Assembly (NCBI RefSeq): GCF_000143535.2
Contig: NC_037315.1
Span: forward strand, 62,001 to 126,000
DNA length: 64,000 nt
Direction: 5' to 3'
Source: Botrytis cinerea B05.10
Lineage: Eukaryota; Ascomycota; Leotiomycetes; Helotiales; Sclerotiniaceae
The notes beneath the pieces were generated by a model. That model did not search any database, was not told where the DNA came from, and was given only the letters and a program-made list of their open reading frames with translations. Shown one piece after another: positions 10,070-20,871 of this stretch. Each line of letters starts with the position of its first letter. The stretch's first letter is position 1. The position numbers and the translations under genes are program-made.

Positions 10070-11497
10070 CTACATTCCTCCACCAATTATCCATCCTATC
10101 GTCTCTAAATCTGTATGATAGCGAGTTACCCTGCGACCTTCATCAACATCTTGATCTTCCAACCATCTCCTCAATTTTCTTGCTCTTCGTCCCTTCATCT
10201 CTTTTCCAAATTCTCCTAATTCTGCCCCTTCTGGCATATCATGGTATCTATGCAACCTACTAGGATGCCCCTCTCTTATTCTAGCTTTCTCAATCAATTC
10301 CACTTCACCAAGTCCTCTCCAAATATTTGATGCATTCCACTGAGCTAACTCTCTCGGCAACAATCTTCTAAACACCTTGTTGTTAAAATGTAGCCATCGA
10401 GTACCCCCTCTTCTCTGTCTCGCATTGTCTATCCAAGGCTGCTTCTCCTCTTCCTTATATGGACGATGACCAAAAATTCTTTTAATTCTAGGTTTAAATT
10501 GCCGATCCGTAATGACATTTGAGAAGTATCCAAGATAGAGATCGACCGTAATAATCATTGCTTTTCTCCAATTCACAAAATCATATTCTTTGCCGTAATA
10601 ATTCATAGTTTCCCCAAGATGCATTGGGTAATCCAAACGAACGTTGTGTCCTAAAGCTTGACCTAGAGCATCTGTACAAACGTGAATCTGACTTCCTCTC
10701 AATCTTGCAGGCGGTCGGTCTCTAACCTGATCCGCTCCCTTATTCTCTCCAGTTCTAGATTTCCAATCTGCAAGTTCAAGCCATGTGCTATCTCGATCTG
10801 GATCCACACGAGAGATGACATTCATAATATCACCTATTATGTAATGCTTATCTGGGTGATCCAAATAATCAAAATATTCTATTGTAGCTGCTCTAGGCGT
10901 TATTACCAGCAAGGTACTGTCTGGTTTCATAGAAAGATGTGTAGGAAATGGTGTGATATGAATGAACAAGTGGGTAAGAGCTCTAAGTCTTTGAGGTGGG
11001 AGACGTGCTTTCGTCCTTATGAATTTTGCCCTATCTTCTATGTATTCTTCTGTAGGCGGATTAGTTGTTGGAGCCCAAAAGTCATGAGGCAAATAAGCCG
11101 CTGTTGGATAATCTTCACGCCCAGTTCGAATTGGTGAGTGGCTATTTACGAATAGACAAATCTGACGGAGATAAGCATCTGTTACTTTAAGAATGCTGGC
11201 GCCTATGTTTTCATTGTAGGCCGTTTGATCATCTGGACCGCTGACTGGACCACAGAACGCCAGGAATCTTTGAAGATCGAGTAGCGACAATTGTTGAAAT
11301 GGAAGGAGATTGGTGTCTTTTGGATCTCCACCGGGAACTCTTGGTGGCCCTCTTCTATCATCATAAATGGCTTTTTCGATGATTTCGAGAGATATCTCGT
11401 CTGGCTGTTCATATGTTTGTCTATGACCTTGAGTAATTAATTCTCGATCCCTAAATGACAAGATGGGTTTAGCTGGATCTATCACTTGTTCTGCCAT
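10070..11497 (-). CDS. Hypothetical protein, 475 aa, weakly Ulp1-peptidase-like
   Basis: A single exon from ATG 11497, no signal peptide or membrane segment. The central region (about residues 190-330) follows the order seen in Ulp1/C48 cysteine peptidases: STLLVITPRAATIEYFDYLD (compare the strand-rich hWxl-x-FDS region), then ADWKSRTG, then RLRGSQIHVCTDALGQALG where a Q...C pair could correspond to the catalytic Gln and Cys. A clear catalytic His is not visible at the start of the strand (the residue is Ser or Asp), so even if related it may be inactive. The C-terminal 120 residues are strongly basic (RQRRGGTRWLHFNNKVFRRL, KGRRARKLRRWLEDQD), suggesting nucleic-acid contact or nuclear location. 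The gene call is firm; the peptidase relation is inference. Confidence 0.75.
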   Translation of the reverse strand: MAEQVIDPAKPILSFRDRELITQGHRQTYEQPDEISLEIIEKAIYDDRRGPPRVPGGDPKDTNLLPFQQLSLLDLQRFLAFCGPVSGPDDQTAYNENIGASILKVTDAYLRQICLFVNSHSPIRTGREDYPTAAYLPHDFWAPTTNPPTEEYIEDRAKFIRTKARLPPQRLRALTHLFIHITPFPTHLSMKPDSTLLVITPRAATIEYFDYLDHPDKHYIIGDIMNVISRVDPDRDSTWLELADWKSRTGENKGADQVRDRPPARLRGSQIHVCTDALGQALGHNVRLDYPMHLGETMNYYGKEYDFVNWRKAMIITVDLYLGYFSNVITDRQFKPRIKRIFGHRPYKEEEKQPWIDNARQRRGGTRWLHFNNKVFRRLLPRELAQWNASNIWRGLGEVELIEKARIREGHPSRLHRYHDMPEGAELGEFGKEMKGRRARKLRRWLEDQDVDEGRRVTRYHTDLETIGWIIGGGM

Positions 11498-13203
11498 CTT
11501 GACTTAATGTTGAGACATAGGATTATAAACTTGAAAAATAATGTGAAGAATTAGAGTAAGTTTTCAATAAAATCGTATCTGAAATTTCAAGACTGGTTAA
11601 TTTACTGGGACTTGGTATATTTGTTTTGTTGGCAATAAATTTCACAAAGAGATAAAGCACAAGTCAAATCTTGATGGAGAATAAAGAATCAGCGATTTTC
11701 TATCGTTTCCGGAAGTGCCTTTGTAAAATGAATTCAAGTGAAAATCACTCTTTTCCACAACAAGGAACTTATACCACAAGATGAGATTACTTGAATTAGC
11801 CATTGAATATGAATAAAAACTTTAGAGTAAGAGCCAGTGAGATGGAGTGAGTGACAGGTGATTTGAATCAGGAATGTGAGATGTCACTGAGATGGGCAAT
11901 GATGATTTCAAATATATCTTCCAAATCTATGTATCTAAGATCTATGCTTGTTTATGAAAACATTGGGGTGATTTTAAACGTGGTAGGGAGTACAAAAGTA
12001 AATCTCAATGGGTAGAAAGTTTACTTCAAGCATCTATGGAAAGTAAATTCGATTAAATTTTCGCCCAGCGGTACCCTCAATACATTCATACTGCTCCATC
12101 TCGCTCATCATCATAGCTCATAGCACCCTATGGAATGAGAATAGAATATGGGATCTATCCGGAAGATGATTTCGTATCTGATTTTGAAGCAGTGCCTGTC
12201 AAGCTGTTGGTGTTTATCAAATCAATGGGATTTGAAGCATCTATTCTCTCTATCTCGTCCTCGAAAGCATGGCCTGCTGAACTCTAGATCAGTCCTGTTT
12301 CATTCCCCCTCAATCGGTAGGTATGCTCAGCTTAACTGATAATCATAAAGAAGCCTTGCGAGTGAGAACATCACTTTTGATATTGGATTGGTAACCAGAC
12401 CCTACTATGCGGAGTTCCAACTATGAGTGATACGTCTGAAGTAAAAGTACGCGAGTAGTTAGTATAAGCTCATAGTCTCAGCTTTTGAATACCATAATAG
12501 AAAGAGCTACAAACACTTAAGCCAAAGGAACAAACCAAGTACCATTATAGTTAACCCTTGGTTATGATTCACACGCCTCCCTTCCATTGTCTACAAAGTT
12601 TCATCGGTATGCTTATACCAGGGATGGATATCAATCCTAGGCTGTATAGTTATTATGAGTCTTACCATCACACGTATGATCCTTGGTGTTTCAATGAAGC
12701 TCTCATAGAGAACATAGAGTCTAGCATCAACTATCGTTTTAGCCATTAGTAACAGCAATTAGTGATAGCCATCGATAGCCATAGTTTTGAAAGTAGTATC
12801 AGCATTTCAGTGAATAATTCATTGAATTTATCGCAATGCCACAATGGAATGTAAGTGCTTTTCCGTTCTTTCCATTTCCAAAACTAGTATGTTTGCGCAG
12901 TTAATTAGTGTGTGAAGTATATATGTGCCTCTTGTAGAAAATAATTGCGACACGGATGTTATCATCGGCGTTCAGATTTCCGTGAGAAAGGAATGCTCAG
13001 CGTCTGGTTTGTCAACCGAGGAAAGTCACGAGGTCAATTTGTAGTTTTTAATGTGTAAAATCTTCGAGCACCTTAGTATAGACGCGGAATCATTCTCAAA
13101 TTATGTTTCTGTCATATCAACGAGTGAGATCAAGGGCTAGTCGTTTTAAATAATCTATTCGTCCTTGCACTGGTTACGTAACTAGCTAGTCTCATTCATG
13201 TGG
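11498..13203. other. Gene-poor intergenic region
   Basis: About 1.7 kb holding only short open frames without recognisable motifs. The right part abuts the inverted-repeat element at 13204. The first few hundred bases should contain the promoter of the minus-strand gene starting at 11497. Confidence 0.5.
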
Positions 13204-13650
13204 CCACCAGTGGGTGCACAGACTCACGGGACAGCGTAACAGGAAAGCACAATTTCATATTCAAATTTACCAACTTCAAAATTCAATCAAAATCTGAATT
13301 CTAATTTAATATTTTTCAAATTGATTCATGACGTTTTTTAAATATAACGAAGTGATATTTTCCAGATTTGTTTCAGAAAAATGAGATCTGAATTTATAAA
13401 TTCAATAATATTCTTTCCTATCGTAGTTTTTAATTGGATATTATATAATTAATTATAAAAACTTGAATTTCATTTTTTTAAATCCATTTTTATATTATAT
13501 TAAATCACTATACTTCAGAGATCTTTTTGTTTAATTGAAAAGAAATAAATAAATAATTCGAATATTGATTGAATTATTAAAACCGATTTTTTTGATGTGA
13601 AGTTGTACTTTCTTCGTGAGTGTCCTGTGAGTCTGTGCACCCACTGGTGG
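13204..13650. mobile_element. Non-autonomous DNA transposon (MITE) with 26-bp inverted ends
   Basis: The left end reads CCAC then CAGTGGGTGCACAGACTCAC from 13208; the same 20 bases occur inverted at 13627-13646, followed on both sides by one mismatch and GGACA. The inside is AT-rich with no open frame. If the element starts at CAG, the flanking 8-mers are gtggccac and gtgggctg, matching at five of eight positions, which would fit a decayed hAT-type 8-bp target duplication. If it starts four bases further out, no duplication is seen. A short non-coding copy mobilised in trans is the simplest reading. Confidence 0.75.
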
Positions 13651-14209
13651 GCTGAACATGCTAATTAGTCATCATTTGTGGCTCTAGGCAACATCTATTG
13701 AAACTTCACTACGTACAGTTTTCATCTTCTGTTCAACTTTTCATAAGTATAATAAATTGACATTGTTAAAACTATGTATACTTTCCACTATCTATCATGT
13801 GTGCCTTCACTTTCTCATATCAAGGAAAATGTTTGTTGGTTGTTTTGTTCCCATCTTGCTACGCTTTCATATACACGTAATCTTGCACCGCGAGTCTGTC
13901 AATGATTTCTCAGAGACTCAGCCAAGATGCGGTCTCTTTTTGCAAACACGTATGAATTCATTTGTTGTCAATCAGATTGCAATGTGAGAAAGTTCTTAGT
14001 TATTGACCTTGTGTTATTATCACTCCGGCCAGGTTTAAAGAACCAGCATACCCTAGTGGGAACACGAAAACGCTGGCTAGAACAACCTTAGGATCTATGC
14101 AAGTAACTATGGAAATTGAAGTCAGGTCCACCATCCATAATAACGCCCTTTGATGCCATCATAAGTCTTCATTATCATACTCCATGCTTCATCTTTACCC
14201 ATCGGTACA
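13651..14209. other. Intergenic region
   Basis: About 560 bp between the inverted-repeat element and the dioxygenase gene. No gene recognised; the right part should contain the 3' end of the dioxygenase transcript. Confidence 0.4.
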
Positions 14210-15176
14210 TCAGTCAGAAGATTCCTTCTCGCCGTCTTTCTCCTTTGTAACTGCTGGCTCAACCAATCCTTCGATAGTAAGCATTGGTGTACCATACGCA
14301 TAATCCTTTGAACCATTGATATAGTTGACGCCGGGGATTCGGTGGTGAGTGGATGGATATCTCTTGGCACGCTCAAGGTAATACGCGTCGTGGTTGTCGC
14401 CATCGACTGCACGATTGTAGGTAGCATAGAGAACTCGACGATCATCGGTGCTGTTGTTGGGTCCACTCCTATGAGCAAAAGAGGTTCCGAAGATGAGGAT
14501 ATCACCTGTGCGAACTCTGTTAGTTTTGATTTTGATCTGTGATTGAGGAAGTTTGTCTTACCAGCTTCAAGGTTAACTGGGATCCATTCTTGAGCCTCGA
14601 CCCAACTCTTTTCAAGAGTCTTGTCAGCGCCGATTGGAATTTTCATCTTGTGGCTACCAGAAACCACCTCCATACCGCCGTTCTTTTGGTTGGCTGGGTC
14701 AATTGCGATGGCAATAGACAAGTGTTTGAGGTTACTGAAGGCACCATAGCCAGCACGGTCAACATGTGCAGCAAATCCACCAGAGCCAGCAAACTTGTAG
14801 TTCACTTGGAAAGTTAGCAAAGTCTTGAAAATTTGAAGGGGTAAGACTCACACTTGTCTTTAAAAAGAACCATGTGGCCATTTGCCAATTGGCTAACAAT
14901 GCTCACAAGTTTCATGCCACGTAGAAGTGAGTTGAAGCCTGGAACAGCAGTTGTGAAGTTCTCAACTCTACACAGCACACGTTCTCCATTCTTGTTGATC
15001 TCATCGTATTGAAGGTAATCGCAAGCCTCTTTGACTCGTGGAAGATCATGTGCAGTTTGAGCCCAGAATTTGTGATTTTCAATCTCTTGTTCATTGAGAG
15101 CATTTGTGATGACCAAGTAGCCATTCTCTTCAAAGAAGAGGTGCTGCTCACGAGTGATAACATAAGCAGACTCCAT
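14210..15176 (-). CDS. Phytanoyl-CoA dioxygenase (PhyH) family protein
   Basis: Fe(II)/2-oxoglutarate-dependent oxygenase of the PhyH family. Three exons, ATG at 15176: 14852-15176, 14562-14804 and 14210-14505, separated by introns of 47 nt (GTGAGT...CCAAG) and 56 nt (GTAAGA...CACAG), giving 287 aa. The N terminus has the family opening FFEENGYLVITNALNEQEIE. The metal triad is visible: H and D in GSGGFAAHVDRAG (start of exon 2) and the distal His in LIFGTSFAHRSGPNNSTDDR (exon 3); the 2-oxoglutarate Arg follows in RRVLYATYNRA. Length is normal for the family and all ligands are present, so it should be active. It is not next to an evident biosynthetic cluster, so the substrate is unknown; related fungal proteins act on lipids or specialised metabolites. 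Confidence 0.9.
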
Positions 15177-18127
15177 TTTGAAAGACAGTGTTTGATAAGG
15201 TGTCAGATTAAAGAGGTATTAGAGAAGAAGAAAAGCTCAAAGACGGTATAAGCAAATAGAAGCAAAAAGTTTAAAAAACAGAGTGCAAAGAAGCAGAGTA
15301 AGTGCTCAAAGTGCTGTGTAATAGAAGCAATCGTTGAAAAGAAAATTTGGGGATCGCAGAAACTTGCAAGAGAAAGAAAATAAAGAGCGCAAACTCCAAT
15401 TAGAGGTCGAATATAAACAGAGAAAAATTCTTCTTCAAAACACGGGACAGATTCGAACTACAAAGGTTGATAGCTTTTATCTGTCCCGCTTCCACGTGGT
15501 GCCCGATTGTTGACGAGAAGGGGAAAGGTTGTTCCGATCTCTCACTTTTATTTACTGCTGATTCTCATCTTTTCACAATATCTGGATTTCGTTTGCTCCG
15601 ATATACGTTGACCTGGCAATCTCTTTTTACAATAATTGGTGACGCGATAACAGAATACTCAGCGAATGGCAAGTACGAAGTGAAATACAGATATCTTTAT
15701 ACAAAGATATCTGGCTATAAGGATAAGAACTCTATGAAAGACCAAAAGTTGTAGTTCGATACTTAGTACATAGAAATTCCATGAAATATCTGTGGGGCTA
15801 AACAAAGCGATGATTGGCATATCACTTTTGCTCTTTAAGATGTTATGAAGATCTTACAATACGCTTGTAGTTCTTGATGAAGCGTTGTGGTTATGGCAAG
15901 AAGCAGAATTCGCTGAGATCAGTCAACATGATGAATACTTGTGTTATTATGAATTATAACCAATATGTAAAGATGTCATGAAGGAGACTAAATACTCAAA
16001 GTAATCTCCATAGACAATCAACGTGATATTTCCCCTTCCTTTCTTTTTAATTATCATTGCCTCTGAATTCTGACTCAAAATATTCTCGGGCCGTCAAATC
16101 TCCAGCCAGCTTCATCAAAACAATAGGATGACTGATTCCCAATTACTTCGGATGAGAACTCTATTGCCTTTCCGTACTTCCCCGATCTCAACAAACTGAG
16201 CCGACCGAGGGGAACTAGTGTTTCCCCTCGTGCTCTCATACTTCAACAGAACTTCTGGGATTGAGTGGGGCACTTAGTCTAGATTCATTATCTGGATGAT
16301 CTTGTCTTCCGTTGACCAGGAGATTGTGTGCTTTCACTCTTTGGTTCCCATTCAACCATTCTTCTTAGTTTCTTGCTATAAATACGCATATACATCCACC
16401 TTTCCTTTCCATAATTCACCAAAAGTCCTGTGATTTTAAAAAGCCACTGAATCTCAACTTACTCTCGACCTAGCGAAGATATTGTAAAATTATGAAGATA
16501 TTCTGCTATTTGCGCGAATTCCTCCACCCTTCTTATTGATTGATTTTGTGATCAAACAACAATCAATACCAAACATTGGGAGCTTACCGGATTTCATTAA
16601 GAAGTTAACTGTTATGTTTGTATATCTGTATAGCTACAGAAGAGTGAAGGCAGCAATATCTTATCTCTGGTAATAACACATGAGGCTATAACTAATACCT
16701 CACAAACACCACCGAATGTACAGCTGCACATTACAACATATCGTCAAATTTGAGGAACTTTCTACTTCTCACTACTAAAAGCACTTCACTAGTAAAAAAG
16801 ACTGTCGCCATGATCTGAATCTCTTGACAATAATACATGATGTTGAAAGATCGAGGCACGTGCACTAGCGTTGCATGTCTCTACCACTTCCGCTTCCCGA
16901 GTTTTAGATTTTGGTTCCCTCGTTCCATACGACCAATGTACATAGTCAATATCACATAAATTCCGCTAGCCTCCCTCCTGAATTGTAAACATGTATTGCC
17001 ATGCATGAAATATCCGCCCCTACTAAGGGATCGCGTAGCAAGTGAGTCATACCGACGCTCGCATGAATCTTCTGTGACAAACTTTGTGACTACTTAATAC
17101 CTACATTTTCCCATCAGGTATTCCTCGCTTTCTCGAATAACTCGAGATTGGCATCCTTCAAGAAAAATTCCAGACAGGCTGTTGTTTCCATTATACTTTA
17201 TCGTGGAGTATTCGCTAATGTTATTAATGAGTAGACCTGTTATCACTAGAAACGCGCCTTCACTCGGGATTTCGGCCCCGAGCTTTGGCCCATGGTAGTA
17301 CGTTATCTGGTGCTGCGTAACAACAGCCAATTGCGTCAAGAAAATATCTACTTCCCGTTATCGGTTCCTCGGCCCATTTGACTCCTGCCTTTTTCGTATA
17401 ATATATTGGAATAATCCTTTGATAGTTCTTCATCGAAAATAGTTACAGAATCGACGATCTCAAGTCAATTCGTGAACCGTTGTCCAATGACCTTCGTGAT
17501 GTTACCAACTCAATGGTGCAGAGCTCGGTTGATTTGCGGCTTTGTGGATGCTTTACCCCACTGTTGCGAACCATATCATTGCCCTCCTATCTTGCCTGTA
17601 TCTTGCCTGCATTTCTGCATGCAACTTGAGCATTCAAGTTCCGCACGCATGTGGAGGCCACTGCAGAGCGTCTTGTGATTCTTCTCAGAATATTTCAACA
17701 AGAATGTTTGCAGGCTTTCATGACAGGTGGCAAAAGTAATCGGTATCGGGTAAAGCGATGGCATGTGTTTTCTGTGAAGGTGCAAGAGCAAGTGCTCATT
17801 CCGGGGATCGTCAAGGGTATTGTAGGTTCTAAGCCATAATTCTTTTCCCCTCGGGTTCTTATCTCTCAACAGAATTGAGTATATCAATTTTTGAATGCAG
17901 AGTGTATGGTTTACCGAATCTATCTAAAATCGCAGATCTTCGGGTATGCTACCTCTTTGGACTACTATACCCACTTTTGAATGATAGCGTCCACGAGTTT
18001 TTGAGGTTTTCGCTATCCAGTCTGCATAACTGTCGTGTAATCTGATGGTTGCAACCATTTTAAATTGCCGCTGCGATGCAGAAACCTCAGTGAGTAGATA
18101 AGGCTTGTAAGATAACACAAACGCGGG
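15177..18127. other. Gene-poor intergenic region
   Basis: Almost 3 kb without a gene I can defend. A minus-strand frame at 17576-17887 contains ITFATCHESLQTFLLKYSE, reminiscent of the HVCRESR-type segment in fungal 2EXR proteins, but the flanking sequence does not continue the domain, so it could be a fragment only. No inverted-repeat element detected. Confidence 0.4.
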
Positions 18128-18128
18128 G

Positions 18129-18137
18129 TATATAAAG
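18129..18137 (+). promoter_or_regulatory. TATA box upstream of first OPT gene
   Basis: TATATAAAG lies about 95 bp before the ATG at 18228, preceded by a GC-rich GCGGGG. Between it and the start codon is an ATG at 18145 opening a 14-codon frame that stops at 18187-18189; if the transcript begins upstream of 18145 this would act as an upstream ORF. Confidence 0.5.
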
Positions 18138-18227
18138 ATATGCCATGGAAGCAAACCCCAAGAGAATTCTGTGTTTAAGCCGTTGTTAAGTTTGTGTATT
18201 TCCTCTCCTCACAGACTTGTCTTCATC

Positions 18228-20871
18228 ATGGATACTATTAATGTACACCCAGAAGGAGGGGACTCTGCATCTCAAATTTCCACAAAGTCCCCTGTTTCCG
18301 ACAAGAAGACCGCGGATATCGAAATTGAAGCTGTCGACTCAAATGATTTCCAAGATATTTCTGACGAGAAACTCATTGTACCTGAGGAGAATGATATCTT
18401 TATAGACCCTCGTCTCAAAGATTATCCTATCCCATTAGTAGCCAAGACAGTTGACCTGCACAATGATCCTACGTAAGTTCTTGCTGTAGTGAAAGCCTAA
18501 ATTTTTAATACTGACAGTTGTAACTATGTTACAGGGAACCAATTCTTACATTTCGATTCTGGTTCTGCTCTACATTCTGGGTGGTTATTGGATGTGGAAT
18601 ATCTTCGTTTTACTACTTCAAACCTTACTACATGAACCTTACGAGTTATGCTGTACAACTTCTCTCTTGGGGTATGGGAACTCTAATGGCTGCCTACCTA
18701 CCAAAGAGAGTTTTTAATACCTTTGGCTACAAATGGAGTCTCAATCCAGGACCATGGAACGCAAAAGAACATGCACTCGTAGTAGTAGCTTATTGGGGAA
18801 GTGTCAGTATATCTCTACACCAAGTTGTTTTGCCCCGCTAACTGTAAAGAAGTGTTACACAGCATATGGCCTCGGCCCACTTTCAGCTATGGAATTGTAC
18901 TATGGCCGTAAGATGAATCCTGGTTGGGGAATCTTGTTTCTCATCACTACTCAAATGATTGGTTATGGATTTGCAGGACTTTTTCGGGATATTCTTGTTC
19001 GACCTCCGAATATTTACTACCCAGGAGTGCTACCAAACGTATCTCTTTTCAATGCTATGCATAAAAATCCCGCAGTTACGAAGAAGTCTCTTAAATTCTT
19101 CGCTATTGTGGCTTGTTGTGCATTCTGTTATGAATGGTTTCCAAGTGTCATTTTTCCATTATTAAGTTCCATTCCGTTAGTTTGTTATTTTGGTCATGGA
19201 AACTGGAAAGCATATTTGATGGGATCAGGCTATTATGGTTTTGTAGGTTCTTATTTTTAAGGTAGCGATCATGATATACTAATGATCACCATAGGGAATA
19301 CTCGATATCAGCTTAGATTGGAACTACGTCGCCTTCTGGTCACCACTTTACACACCATTGTGGGCAAATGCAAATCAGTTTATCGGCGCAATGCTCGCAT
19401 GCTGGTTGATATACCCCCTCTTATATTTTAGTAACACTCTCAATGCCTTGAACTTTAAAGCCATGGGGTCTGGTACATACGATAGCACTGGCTCCTCTTA
19501 TAACATTTCTCGCATACTTAATTCTGATTATACACTGAATCAAGAAGCAATGGACGCTTACTCTCCACCATACTGGTCCGCATCATATGCTCTTCAATTC
19601 TTCTTCGGTTTTGCTGCATCTACTGGTGCTATGGTTTACGCTGCTCTATGGTATGGCATGCCTGCTTATCATGGAATGAGAGATGCTTTCAGAAATCGAA
19701 GGAGTAATTATGATGATCCTTATCTCAAACTTATGGAAGTGTCTCCTCGCGTTCCACATTGGTGGTATGGATTACTCTTACTCATTTGCTCTGGACTTGC
19801 CATCGGTCAACTATATGGAGGAGAAATGCAACTTCCTTGGTGGTAAGTCTCTTTCGCTGTGATCAAATGCTTTTTGTTGACTAACTGATTGATTTAGGGG
19901 ATTTATACTCATCTCCATAATCTCATGTATATTCACATTTCCAAATGGAATCTTATGGGGTGTTGCCAATATGCAAGTTGGAATGCAATTCTTATCAGAA
20001 GTAATTGCTGGAGCTCTTTTTCCAGGAAAACCTCTTGGAGTTCTTACATGCATGGTCTACGGTCGACAGATCTTGGAACAAAATCTCAATTTGATCTCTG
20101 ACTATAAGTTTGGTTTCTATATGAAAATTCCGGAAACCGAAATGTTTATCGGACAGGTTTATGGTACACTTTTAGGTCCATTTATCAATTACGGCATGAT
20201 GAGTAAGTCCAAAGCCTTTGTATCTAGGAACACATTAACTTATTTCCCATCTCTAGGATTTATCATTAATTCCGAAGGTCCCAAATTGACCGGTGCCGTC
20301 GCCTCTCAGGCTTGGAATGCTGTCAAAACTCGAAATTACTACTCCCTTTCCGTAATCTGGGGTGTTCTTGGCCCTAAAGTATTCTTTGGCGAAGGCTCTA
20401 TGTATTCCTGGATTTATTATGGATTTTTCGTAGGACCTGTGCTCGTCATTCTCACATTCCTAGTTCATAAATGGAAACCTCAGTGGAAGATCGAAGAGAG
20501 ATTCAATCCAACATTGATTTGTTTTGGAGCAACCTGGTTTCCGGTATATCAAACTACGAATTTGATGACTAGTGCTGCTGTTTCAGTTTTCTTGTATGTG
20601 TTATTCTCCATATTCCTTTCTCTCAAAATAATCCGCATACTAACAATCGAAAAGCATGGGCTACGTCTATCGCTACCATCCCGTCTGGTTTAGAAAGTAC
20701 AATTACCTTCTAGGAGTTGGTCTAGATTGCGGTACACAACTTATGCAAACGGTCATGGTATTTGGTCTTAATCTTCCTAATGCGACATTTCCAAATTGGT
20801 GGGGAAATAATGCAGTGGCTATTGATAGATGTTTTGCACCAGGAAATATTCCAGTAAACGCAATGGGTTGA
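18228..20871 (+). CDS. Oligopeptide transporter (OPT family), 769 aa
   Basis: Proton-coupled OPT transporter, plasma-membrane type, expected to import small peptides or glutathione-like substrates. Seven exons: 18228-18472, 18535-18802, 18853-19242, 19295-19842, 19898-20202, 20257-20593 and 20655-20871; introns are 50-62 nt and all junctions keep frame. The second intron uses a GTCAGT donor. About 80 polar residues precede the first hydrophobic segment. Family signatures: DPTEPILTFRFWF, SLNPGPWNAKEHA (the NPG motif), SCYTAYGLGPLSAMELYYG, YMKIPETEMFIGQVYGTLLG (the KIPP-type motif with PP reading PE) and the end NWWGNNAVAIDRC. Length and the roughly 14-16 hydrophobic segments are normal for the family. 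A TATA box is at 18129. A second, diverged OPT gene follows 2.5 kb downstream on the same strand. Confidence 0.93.

Noticed and set aside
17576..17887. Possible 2EXR-domain fragment (ITFATCHESLQTFLLKYSE) on the minus strand
   Set aside because: Only one short segment resembles the family; flanking sequence in any frame does not continue it.
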